Assembly (NCBI RefSeq): GCF_004363235.1
Contig: NZ_SNYW01000009.1
Span: 186,001 to 250,000, forward strand
Reading direction: 5' to 3'
Length of the DNA stretch: 64,000 nucleotides
From: Dongia mobilis
Lineage (GTDB): Bacteria; Pseudomonadota; Alphaproteobacteria; Dongiales; Dongiaceae
The notes beneath the pieces are model-generated. The model saw only the letters and a program-made list of their open reading frames with translations. It was not told where the DNA came from and ran no database searches. Shown one piece after another: positions 18,069 through 26,220 of this stretch. A program made the translations under genes and the position numbers. Every line of letters begins with the position of its first letter. The first letter of the stretch is position 1.

Positions 18069-20174
18069 ATGTGGCGTTCGTTGGGATCGGGGAGAAGGCG
18101 TCGGCGGGCATTGGCCGTCGTACTTCTCCTTGCGCTGCTGTCGGGCGGCGCCTGGTGGCTGGACCGTGCCAATCCGCCGTTTCAGGGCCGGCTCGGCGAC
18201 CAATCCGCCCTGGTCCTGGCCGCCGACGGCCAGATCCTGCGGGCCTTCGCTACGGCCGACGGCGCCTGGCGCTTTCCAATCGAGGTAACGGATGTCGACC
18301 CACGGTTTCTGCGCTATCTGAAGGCCTATGAAGATCGACGCTTTGACCGGCATCCCGGCATCGACCCGCTGGCGGCCATGCGCGCAATCTGGCAGGCGGT
18401 CGTTCACGGCGAGATCATCTCCGGCGCGTCGACGCTCACCATGCAGACCGCGCGCCTCCTTGAACCGCGACCAAGGGACCTGCAGGCGAAGGTGATCGAG
18501 GCCCTGCGGGCGTTGCAGTTGACTTGGCATTGGGGCCGGGCGCGCGTTCTGGATACCTACCTGACGCTGGCACCCTATGGCGGCAATCTCGAGGGCATTC
18601 GCGCCGCAGCGCTCGCCTATTTCGGCAAGGAACCGCGGCACCTGACCGAGGCCGAGGCGGCATTGCTGGTCGCCCTGCCGCAGAGCCCGGAACGATTGCG
18701 TCCCGACCGGTTTCCGGAAGCTGCCCGCGCCGCGCGCGACAAGGTGTTGCAGCGCCTCCTCGACCAGGGGGAGATCGATTCTGCGAGCTATGAGGCGGCG
18801 CGCGCTGAGGCGGTGCCGACGCGGCGTCGTCCGGCCCTCACCGATGCGCCGCATCTCTCTGAGCGGCTGCGACGGCAGTTTCCCGGAAATCGCGAGATCA
18901 ACACCTATGTCAATCGCGCGCTGCAATTGCGCCTGCAGGATATGCTGAGCCGCGCCGCGCGAGAGCTTGAAGCCGGCGCCACGGCGGCCGCATTGGTGGT
19001 CGCCAATGACGGGCGCCGGGTGATCGCCTATGCCGGCTCGGCGGACTATTTCGACCGGCGGCAATTTGGGCCGATCGACATGGTGCGGGCGGTGCGTTCG
19101 CCGGGGTCGACGCTGAAGCCGTTCATCTACGGCATGGCCTTCGACCAGCTGGCGGTGCATCCCGAGAGTATCATGGTCGACCAGCCGATGCGCTTCGGTG
19201 ATTATGCGCCAGAGAATTTCGACCGCCTTTTCCGCGGCGAGGTGCCGGCGCGCGAGGCGCTGCAATTGTCGCTAAATCTGCCGGCGGTGGCCCTGCTCGA
19301 TGCGGTCGGCGCCCCCCCTTTTGCGCGACGCCTGGCTGATGCCGGGTACCCGCTGGCCCTGCCGAAGGATTCGGGACGGCCCGGCCTACCCATCGCGCTC
19401 GGCGGGGTCGGCGTCACCCTGGAACAGATGGTCGGCCTCTATGCGGCTCTGGCGGATCAGGGGCGCGCCCTGCCACTATCCCTTGCCGAGGGTGAAGCGC
19501 CGGGGGGCATGGTCCGGCTGCTGGATCCGCTCGGCGCCTATTATGTCACAGATATCCTCGAGGATACGCCGCCACCGCCAAGCTGGCTCGCCGCCGGCAA
19601 CCGTCGGGACGGCAGCCGCATTGCCTACAAGACCGGCACGTCCTACGGCTATCGCGATGCCTGGGCCCTCGGCTATACGCGCGACTATACGATCGGCGTC
19701 TGGGTTGGGCGCCCGGATGGCAGTTTCTCGGCCGGGCGCATGGGGCGGGACGCGGCGGCGCCGTTGCTGTTCGACATATTCGACCAATTGCCGCCCAGCG
19801 GCAGCGCGCTTGCCGAAACGCCGCCGGCTGGCGCCCTGCTGGTTGGGCAGAATGCCCTGCCGCCCAATCTGCGCCGCTTTCGTACCGCCGGCGAGATCGA
19901 CCTGGCTGGCCCCGAGCGGGACAAGGTGCGGATTGCCTTCCCGCTGGACGGGGCAACGATGATGTTCAGGTCGATTGGCGGCACCGCGGCACCTCTGGTG
20001 CTGAAGGCGGAAGGTGGCAGGCTGCCGTTGCGCTGGATGGTCAACGGCCGGGCGGTCGGCTCGCAGCCCTATCTGCGCCAGACGCAATGGAACCCCGACG
20101 GCCGGGGCGCCCATCGCGTCACGGTGATCGACGCCAACGGCAATTCGACCAGCGCCGAGGTATGGCTCAAGTAG
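18069..20174 (+). CDS. pbpC: Penicillin-binding protein 1C (bifunctional peptidoglycan synthase)
   Basis: A 701-residue class A PBP with one N-terminal membrane anchor (about 15-30). The transglycosylase domain has YEDRRF near 87-92 and GASTLTMQ near 120. The transpeptidase has Ser347-Thr-Leu-Lys350, Ser401-Leu-Asn403 and Lys521-Thr-Gly523. A C-terminal beta domain (about 605-701) matches the PBP1C-specific tail. All catalytic motifs are intact. The ATG directly follows the macroglobulin stop, so translation is coupled. It polymerises glycan strands and may cross-link them in the periplasm. Its 3' end lies 3 bases from the convergent aminotransferase stop, leaving no room for a terminator. 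Confidence 0.96.
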   Translation: MWRSLGSGRRRRRALAVVLLLALLSGGAWWLDRANPPFQGRLGDQSALVLAADGQILRAFATADGAWRFPIEVTDVDPRFLRYLKAYEDRRFDRHPGIDPLAAMRAIWQAVVHGEIISGASTLTMQTARLLEPRPRDLQAKVIEALRALQLTWHWGRARVLDTYLTLAPYGGNLEGIRAAALAYFGKEPRHLTEAEAALLVALPQSPERLRPDRFPEAARAARDKVLQRLLDQGEIDSASYEAARAEAVPTRRRPALTDAPHLSERLRRQFPGNREINTYVNRALQLRLQDMLSRAARELEAGATAAALVVANDGRRVIAYAGSADYFDRRQFGPIDMVRAVRSPGSTLKPFIYGMAFDQLAVHPESIMVDQPMRFGDYAPENFDRLFRGEVPAREALQLSLNLPAVALLDAVGAPPFARRLADAGYPLALPKDSGRPGLPIALGGVGVTLEQMVGLYAALADQGRALPLSLAEGEAPGGMVRLLDPLGAYYVTDILEDTPPPPSWLAAGNRRDGSRIAYKTGTSYGYRDAWALGYTRDYTIGVWVGRPDGSFSAGRMGRDAAAPLLFDIFDQLPPSGSALAETPPAGALLVGQNALPPNLRRFRTAGEIDLAGPERDKVRIAFPLDGATMMFRSIGGTAAPLVLKAEGGRLPLRWMVNGRAVGSQPYLRQTQWNPDGRGAHRVTVIDANGNSTSAEVWLK

Positions 20175-20177
20175 CCT

Positions 20178-21575
20178 CTACTTCCGCAATCCTTCGCGGG
20201 CGAGGTCGCCGGTCACTTCGACAATGCTCTGGCGCAGGATGCTGACGGCGTCGTCGATCTGGCCGCGATTGACGATGAGGGGCGGCGAGAGGACGACCAG
20301 ATGACCCATGGGCCGGGCCAGAAGGCCCTTTTCCTGGCATTTCTCGAAGATCCGGCGGCCGACTTCCCATTCCGCGGGCGGCACGGTCTTCTTCTCCTTG
20401 TCCGCCGTGCATTCGACGCAGACCATGAAATGGCTGCCGCGCACGTCACCCACCATGTCGAGATCGATGAGGGTGCCGAGCTGCTCGCGGAAATAGGGGC
20501 CTACCTTGCGCACGTGGCCGCAGATATCCTCGCGCTCGAAGATGTCGAGATTGGCCATGCCCGCGGCGCAGGAAACCGGATGCGCCGAATAGGTATAGCC
20601 ATTGGCGAAAATCTGCCCGCGCCCGGCCTTGTCGGTTAGCGTCGAATAAAGCCGGTCGGAGACGATCATGGCACCCAGCGGTACATAGCCGGAGGTGAGG
20701 CCCTTGGCGCTGGTGATGATGTCAGGCTCGATGTCGAACACGTTCTTCGAGGCAAAGATGTGCCCCAGGCGCCCGAAACCGGTCACCACCTCGTCCGAGA
20801 TGTAGATGACGTCATACTGGCGGCAAACCTCGCGTGTGCGCTTCTGGTAACCCTCGGGCGGCACGATGACACCGCCGGAAGCCAGCAGTGGCTCGGCGAT
20901 GAAACAGGCCACATTGTCCGGACCCAGTTCCAGGATCTTGTCCTCGAGATCCTTCACCTTCGCGTCGCAGAACGCTTCCATCGTCATCCCTTCCGGGCGA
21001 CGATAGGGATTGGGCGCGGGCAGGTGATGAATGAAACCCGTTTCGAGATCCATATTGCCGCGATCGGCCGGCTTGCCGGAGACCGATGCGGTGAGGTAGG
21101 TCGAGCCGTGATAGGCATATTCGCGGGTGATGATGTGCTTCTTTTTCGGTCGGCCGTGGAAATTGTTGAAAAAGGAGACAAAGCGCAGCGCCGAATCGAC
21201 CGCGGTCGAACCACCCGTGGTAAAAAAGACGTGCTTCAGATCGCCCGGCGTATGTTGCGTCAGGCGATGCGCAAACTCGATCGCCGGCGGGTTGCCGATC
21301 TGGCCGAAGGGCGAGAAATAGGCCATGCGCCTAGCCTGCGCTGCCATGGCATCCGCGATCTCGTCACGGCCATAGCCGGCATTGACGCACCACATGCCGC
21401 CGATTCCGTCGAGCAGCTTCTTGCCGTGCACGTTATAGACATAGGCGCCTTCGGCCTGCGCCACGATCAGCGGTTCGCGCTCCTTCACCGTACCCAGATC
21501 GACCCATGGATGAATCAGATGGTCGCGATCCTTCGTGGCGAGATCGATCGCGTCGAAGGCGAAATTGCTGGACAT
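20178..21575 (-). CDS. Class III PLP aminotransferase (omega-transaminase type)
   Basis: A 465-residue class III aminotransferase. The PLP lysine is Lys291 in SAKGLTSGYVPLGA. Upstream are GIGGMWCVNAGYG, the phosphate-binding FFTTGGSTAVDSA and the EVVTGFGRLG segment (cofactor-ring Asp just before). The layout resembles putrescine/beta-alanine/taurine-pyruvate transaminases, which move an omega-amino group to pyruvate. The amino donor cannot be fixed from sequence. It converges on pbpC and lies 27 bases downstream of the Sel1 gene on the same strand, so read-through from that gene is possible without a functional link. Confidence 0.93.
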   Translation of the reverse strand: MSSNFAFDAIDLATKDRDHLIHPWVDLGTVKEREPLIVAQAEGAYVYNVHGKKLLDGIGGMWCVNAGYGRDEIADAMAAQARRMAYFSPFGQIGNPPAIEFAHRLTQHTPGDLKHVFFTTGGSTAVDSALRFVSFFNNFHGRPKKKHIITREYAYHGSTYLTASVSGKPADRGNMDLETGFIHHLPAPNPYRRPEGMTMEAFCDAKVKDLEDKILELGPDNVACFIAEPLLASGGVIVPPEGYQKRTREVCRQYDVIYISDEVVTGFGRLGHIFASKNVFDIEPDIITSAKGLTSGYVPLGAMIVSDRLYSTLTDKAGRGQIFANGYTYSAHPVSCAAGMANLDIFEREDICGHVRKVGPYFREQLGTLIDLDMVGDVRGSHFMVCVECTADKEKKTVPPAEWEVGRRIFEKCQEKGLLARPMGHLVVLSPPLIVNRGQIDDAVSILRQSIVEVTGDLAREGLRK

Positions 21576-21602
21576 GGAAAACTCCGGATACGGACGGGAA
21601 AA

Positions 21603-23294
21603 TCAGTTCGTCGGCGATTTCAGAAGCTGCTTCGCCTTGGCGATGTCGGCCTCCGGCATCTGCCGGTCGAGATCGTTCAGCATGGATCGCGCCGGTATGG
21701 CCATGGCACCACCGCCATCGGCTACTAGGCTCAGCCATCGGTATGACTCGACCAGGTTCTGCGGCACGTTCGGGCTGCGGAAGTAGAGCAGTCCGGCCTG
21801 GTACCGCGCCTTTTCATTGCCGGCTTCGGCGGCGCGCAAATACCATTTCAGCGCCTCGGTATCGTTTTGCGGGACGCCCTGTCCGAAATCGTGAATTTGC
21901 CCGACCAGCACCTGCATCGCGGCATCGCCGCCTTCCGCCAGTTGCGTGAAAATGGCGAGTGCGGTCTGCGGTTCCCCGCGTTCGAAGGCGGCCCAGCCAT
22001 CGGCGGCGGTGGCGCCCGCGGGCACCGCCACTGGCGCCATGACGGGTGCCGCCGCCACGTCCTGCACAGCTGCCGGCTGCGCGGCCGGGGCCGGTATTTC
22101 GCCATTTGCCGGTACTTCGATGATACCGGCGGATTCCGGCGACGCATCCTGGCCAGGGGCTGCGCCGCAGCGGCGATAGGCTATGCCGACCATAGATTGC
22201 GGCATGGAGTCGGGGACGCCGGCGATGACCATCCGGCTGTCGTCCTCGCGACGATATGCGTAAACCTGGGTCGAGCCGTCGCTGGCCGTTGATGTCACGC
22301 GAATGAGGTTGCCCTCGATCTGATAGGTGGCGCGCATGCGGACCGCCACTTCGCCATCGAACCAGCTCAGGTTTTCGGTCGTCGTGAATTCGATGCCGCC
22401 ATCCCTCGGACAGCCGAGCGACGGCCCCTGCCATTGTCCGATCAGCCAATTGCCGTCGCTGCGCTGTACCGGGGCGATCATGGCCGTTTGCGCAGTGGCT
22501 GGCTGTGTGGCCTGAACCGGCTGGGGTTGAACCGGCATGGCTTGAACCGGTTGAGGCTGAGCCGCTTGAGGTTGAGCTGGCTGGGGCGCCGTCGCCGTAC
22601 CGCTCCCGCCGATGGCCACGGTATCGCCGCCGATATCGAGCAGGATCTCCTGGGACGGATTGGCGGGTGCAGCCGCCGGGCTGGTCTCGGAACCAAGGCC
22701 GCTGATGGTGAGGTCACCAGCGGCCGCGCTGTCCGAGGCCCCGGTCCCGGTCGCGCCTAGGGCCTCGGTCGGACCTTGTACCGGGACGGCCAGACTGCCG
22801 GTCGTTGTCGGCGTCGTGAAGGTCGGTGCCGCATTGGCGCTCTGCGCCGACACGGCAGATGGCCGCAACTGACGCAGCAGCGACACCGACTGGCGATCAC
22901 CCTTTGCTGCCGCGCGCTCATACCATTGGCGCGCCATTTCGACATCGAATGGCTTGCCATGGCCGGTGGCGTATTGGTTCCCCAGGTTGCGCATGGCCAG
23001 CGGCAGGCCGCCTTCGGCCGCCATTTCGTACCAGCGGGCAGCTTCGTAATTGTCTTCGGGCACCCCAAGACCATGGTCGTAGAGGGCGCCGATGCTGTTC
23101 TGCGCCACGGGATCGCCAGCCTCGGCCAAGGGCCGCCATGCCTCAAGGGCCGCCAGGAATTCCCCCCGGTAATAGGCATTGACGCCGGTCTGGTAGTCTG
23201 CGGCAGCCGGAACGGGCGTCATGGCGAGGAGCCCGATGCCGATAATTCCGTAAAACGACGCCTTGCGCGCGAAATGGCGCGTGATTCGGATCAC
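21603..23294 (-). CDS. Periplasmic Sel1-repeat protein with central Pro/Gln-rich linker
   Basis: I prefer the GTG at 23294, preceded by GGGGG at 5 bases; an in-frame TTG at 23306 is the alternative. The ~563-residue product has a signal peptide ending ...PVPAAA. Sel1-like repeats follow (about 35-140, e.g. AEAGDPVAQNSIGALYDHG). Next come a low-complexity linker with repeated Q-P-V-Q-A units, a small beta-rich domain (about 290-390, WLIGQWQGP to YRRCG) and more Sel1 repeats near the C-terminus. Sel1 proteins are scaffolds in envelope and signalling complexes. The linker DNA (about 22500-22590) is a degenerate tandem repeat. The specific partner is unknown. Confidence 0.88.
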   Translation of the reverse strand: MIRITRHFARKASFYGIIGIGLLAMTPVPAAADYQTGVNAYYRGEFLAALEAWRPLAEAGDPVAQNSIGALYDHGLGVPEDNYEAARWYEMAAEGGLPLAMRNLGNQYATGHGKPFDVEMARQWYERAAAKGDRQSVSLLRQLRPSAVSAQSANAAPTFTTPTTTGSLAVPVQGPTEALGATGTGASDSAAAGDLTISGLGSETSPAAAPANPSQEILLDIGGDTVAIGGSGTATAPQPAQPQAAQPQPVQAMPVQPQPVQATQPATAQTAMIAPVQRSDGNWLIGQWQGPSLGCPRDGGIEFTTTENLSWFDGEVAVRMRATYQIEGNLIRVTSTASDGSTQVYAYRREDDSRMVIAGVPDSMPQSMVGIAYRRCGAAPGQDASPESAGIIEVPANGEIPAPAAQPAAVQDVAAAPVMAPVAVPAGATAADGWAAFERGEPQTALAIFTQLAEGGDAAMQVLVGQIHDFGQGVPQNDTEALKWYLRAAEAGNEKARYQAGLLYFRSPNVPQNLVESYRWLSLVADGGGAMAIPARSMLNDLDRQMPEADIAKAKQLLKSPTN

Positions 23295-23414
23295 AATTGC
23301 CCCCAATTCCTCTAAAATTCACACGATAAGGGTGCCGACCTTCTTGAGATTCCAGCAGATTTGGTGTTTCAACGTCCAGTCCCATTGTGGCAGCCGAGGG
23401 AAGCCGAGGGAAGC

Positions 23415-24692
23415 ATGTTGCTGCGGGCCCATCAGAGCATTGGACGGACCGGACGGCGGATGCCGTTCCGCCGCCTTATGTCCCGCCTGCTTTCAGGTTT
23501 GTTCTGCCTGATCCTCCTTGTCGCTTCCATGGCCGTGACGCCGGCTGTCGCCCGGAACGCCTCGCTGCTGATCGATGCCACCGACGGGAGGGTGCTACAG
23601 TCCCGGGATGCCAACGCCCTGTGGTACCCCGCGTCGCTGACCAAGATGATGACGGCCTTCATGGTGTTTCAAGCGATCGAGGCCGGCAAGGTCGACTGGC
23701 AGACAAAACTCAAGGTTTCCGCCAATGCCGCCGGCCAGTCGCCCACCAAGTTCGGCCTGAAGGCCGGCCAGACCGTGACCGTCGAGCAGGCGCTCAAGGC
23801 GATGCTGGTCGTCTCCGGCAACGACGCCGCGGTGGCGCTGGCCGAGGCATTGGGCGGGTCCGAGGCGGCCTTTGCGCAGATGATGACGGCGACCGCCCGC
23901 AGTATCGGCATGGAGCGCAGCGTCTTCCGCAATGCATCCGGCCTGCCCGACGATGGCCAGGTAACGACCGCCCGCGACATGGCGGTCCTGGCGATGCGGA
24001 TCATCAGCCACTTTCCGCAGCACTACCATCTGTTCAACCTGCGCAGCGTGACCATCGCCGGACGGACGCAAGGCACGGTCAATGGCATACTCAGCAGCTA
24101 TCCCGGGGCCGATGGCATGAAGACCGGTTTCACCTGCGGGTCTGGCTACAATCTGGTGGCCTCGGCCGAGCGGGATGGCCGGCGCCTGATCGGTGTGGTC
24201 CTGGGCGGTCGCAATCGTGGCGAGCGCGCCGCCCTGATGACGCAGCTTCTCAACGCCGGCTTTGCCAACAAGGGCAGCGGCAGCCAGTCGCTCAAGGACC
24301 TTGCGATCCAGGTATCGGCGGCGGAGCAGGGCCCCCCGCCGGTTGCGCTGAATGGCGGCGACTGCAGTGTCGCCTCGCGCGAGGAAGGCGGCACCATCAC
24401 CTCGGCAGCACGGCTTTCCGGTTGGGGCGTCGTGTTCGGGGCATTCCCCAAGCGCAACCAGGCGGAGGCCCTGGTCGAAAAAATGCGCAAGGACCTGGCG
24501 GGCACAATCGGGAAATCGCGCCCGGCCATCATCGAAAAGACCTGGGAAGGCGTTTCGCGCTATTCGGCCCTCCTGGTCGGCCTTGAGCAGGCCGACGCCG
24601 GCAAGGCCTGCAAGAAAGTCTGGGCTGAAAAAGGGTATTGCCTGGCCTTGAGTCCGGCTGTCCTTACCAATCCGAACGCGGAATGGCGATGA
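23415..24692 (+). CDS. D-alanyl-D-alanine carboxypeptidase with C-terminal SPOR domain
   Basis: A penicillin-binding D,D-carboxypeptidase of about 425 residues with Ser74-x-x-Lys77 (PASLTKMM), Ser134-Gly-Asn136 and Lys236-Thr-Gly238, all intact. A signal peptide precedes Ala-Arg-Asn-Ala-Ser. The last ~80 residues (GWGVVFGAFPKRNQAEAL...) are a SPOR domain that binds denuded glycan at division sites. It trims the terminal D-Ala of the stem peptide in the periplasm. The start is uncertain: the frame is open from 23361, an ATG at 23415 follows two AGGGA elements, and another ATG is at 23460, just before the hydrophobic core. It is divergent from the Sel1 gene. Confidence 0.92.
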   Translation: MLLRAHQSIGRTGRRMPFRRLMSRLLSGLFCLILLVASMAVTPAVARNASLLIDATDGRVLQSRDANALWYPASLTKMMTAFMVFQAIEAGKVDWQTKLKVSANAAGQSPTKFGLKAGQTVTVEQALKAMLVVSGNDAAVALAEALGGSEAAFAQMMTATARSIGMERSVFRNASGLPDDGQVTTARDMAVLAMRIISHFPQHYHLFNLRSVTIAGRTQGTVNGILSSYPGADGMKTGFTCGSGYNLVASAERDGRRLIGVVLGGRNRGERAALMTQLLNAGFANKGSGSQSLKDLAIQVSAAEQGPPPVALNGGDCSVASREEGGTITSAARLSGWGVVFGAFPKRNQAEALVEKMRKDLAGTIGKSRPAIIEKTWEGVSRYSALLVGLEQADAGKACKKVWAEKGYCLALSPAVLTNPNAEWR

Positions 24693-24793
24693 CTTGGTCC
24701 GCCTGCGCGGCGGGCCTGGACGGGATGATCACATTTTTGCGTGCCGGCAATACGACTGTCACGCCCCGCGCGCCCCGATGCTAGAATAAGGTG

Positions 24794-25390
24794 ATGCGCG
24801 CTCTTGTCCCACACTCCCTTGCTCTGGCCGTCTGTCTGCTGCTGGTTGCCTGCACCACCCCGCAGCCGCCGCGGCCTGCCATGCAGCCGTTGGCGGTCGC
24901 GGGCAATTTCGGCTATAGCGACCGCCGCGTCGACGCGGATACCTTCGAGGTCACCTATCGCGGTGCCGAAGTCACGGTCAGCAGCAGCAACGCCCGCAAC
25001 GATCCCCGTCTGGATGCAGAAAAGCTGAAAGTCCACGACCTTGCCCTGCTGCACGGTGCAAGGCTCGCGCAGACGGAGGGGGCGGCGGCCATCCGCATCG
25101 TGAGTGAAAGGATCGACAGCGACACTGATGTCCGGTCGCATCCGCGTTGCCGGCCATCGCCCTTCTGGGGTCCGCCGGGCTATTGGGGCTACTACCCGCA
25201 CTATTACGGCTATGGCGGGTATGGTTGGCCCGGGTCCTATTACGATTGTTATGAATCCCGCTGGGCCAAGGCCCGCGCAACCGCCGTCCTGACCGTCGAT
25301 CTGGTCCCGGCCGGGACCGAGGGGGCCGAACCCACCGCCGCCGTGATCGAGCGCCTGGAAAAGCTGTACGCCGGTGCGACCTATCCCTGA
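24794..25390 (+). CDS. Small lipoprotein, possibly CC0125/CC1285-like
   Basis: A ~198-residue product with a short basic start, hydrophobic core and lipobox LLVAC, so it is an outer or inner membrane lipoprotein. The mature part begins with GYSDRRVDADTFEVTYRG, similar to my recollection of the CC0125/CC1285 lipoprotein family. The middle has a Tyr/Gly-rich loop (YWGYYPHYYGYGGYGW) and two cysteines that could form a disulfide. A GTG at 24791 is an alternative start. The function is unknown. The gene is flanked by small gaps and is probably transcribed alone. Confidence 0.75.
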   Translation: MRALVPHSLALAVCLLLVACTTPQPPRPAMQPLAVAGNFGYSDRRVDADTFEVTYRGAEVTVSSSNARNDPRLDAEKLKVHDLALLHGARLAQTEGAAAIRIVSERIDSDTDVRSHPRCRPSPFWGPPGYWGYYPHYYGYGGYGWPGSYYDCYESRWAKARATAVLTVDLVPAGTEGAEPTAAVIERLEKLYAGATYP

Positions 25391-25512
25391 GGCGGGCAAT
25401 CCGGCCGGATTTGCGGGGACTGATAACGGCTAATTCCTGCTATTGCGATGCAGACGCGGTTGCTGTTGGATAGCCCGCCTTGGACGGATACTGGCAAAGG
25501 GACGGAACGAAT

Positions 25513-26220
25513 ATGGGTGAACCGGAGGAGCCGCAGGCTGGCCGCCAACAGGGCAGCCAACCGCCCCGCCACGTCATCGGTTTTGGCGCAAGGCTGCGGA
25601 ACTATTTTCTCGCCGGGATCCTGATCACGGCGCCGGTCGGCCTGACGGTCTATATCGCCTGGTTGTTCATCTCGTGGGTGGACGACACGGTGCTGCCCCT
25701 GGTGCCCCCGAAATACAATCCCGAAGCCTATCTGCCATTTTCGATCCCAGGAATTGGCCTCATCATCATTCTTGTGGTCCTGACCACGATCGGTGCCGTG
25801 ACGGCCGGCATACTCGGCCGCGTGACGCGGCAATTGATGGAGAGCATCCTCAACCGCCTGCCGATCATCCGCTCGCTCTACGGCGCCATCAAGCAGATTA
25901 CCGAGACGGTGCTGGCCAACAAATCCTCGGCCTTCCGCGAATGCGTGCTGGTCGAATTCCCGCGCAAGAATGCCTGGACCATCGCCTTCGTCACAGGCGC
26001 AACTCCCGGTGACGTGGATGCTGCAGTCGCGGGAGAGTTGGTGACGCTGTATGTCCCCACGACGCCGAACCCGACCTCGGGTTACCTTATTTTCGTACCG
26101 CGCGAGGAGGTTCGCCCGCTCGACATGTCGGTCGAGGACGGCATCAAGCTGATCGTCTCGGGCGGCATCGTTACCCCGGATATGGCGAAAAAGAAGCAGA
26201 AGCTGCCCGCCTCAACCTGA
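25513..26220 (+). CDS. DUF502 family membrane protein
   Basis: The start is the ATG at 25513, with GGGACGGAA 5-8 bases upstream; the open frame extends to 25480. The 235-residue product has two membrane helices (about 35-58 and 75-100) separated by a Pro-rich loop, then the conserved LNRLPIIRSLYGAIKQ segment. A C-terminal soluble domain contains TPNPTSGYLIFVP, diagnostic of DUF502. The function is unknown; plant members (LCV family) are membrane proteins. It converges on recG, with the stops overlapping by 9 bases, a frequent alphaproteobacterial arrangement. Confidence 0.9.
   Translation: MGEPEEPQAGRQQGSQPPRHVIGFGARLRNYFLAGILITAPVGLTVYIAWLFISWVDDTVLPLVPPKYNPEAYLPFSIPGIGLIIILVVLTTIGAVTAGILGRVTRQLMESILNRLPIIRSLYGAIKQITETVLANKSSAFRECVLVEFPRKNAWTIAFVTGATPGDVDAAVAGELVTLYVPTTPNPTSGYLIFVPREEVRPLDMSVEDGIKLIVSGGIVTPDMAKKKQKLPAST

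Noticed and set aside
15711-19265. 1184-codon open frame antisense to the alpha-2-macroglobulin and pbpC genes
   Set aside because: It mirrors two clear family genes on the other strand. Its product is a low-information Arg/Gly/Asp-rich sequence typical of GC-rich antisense frames.
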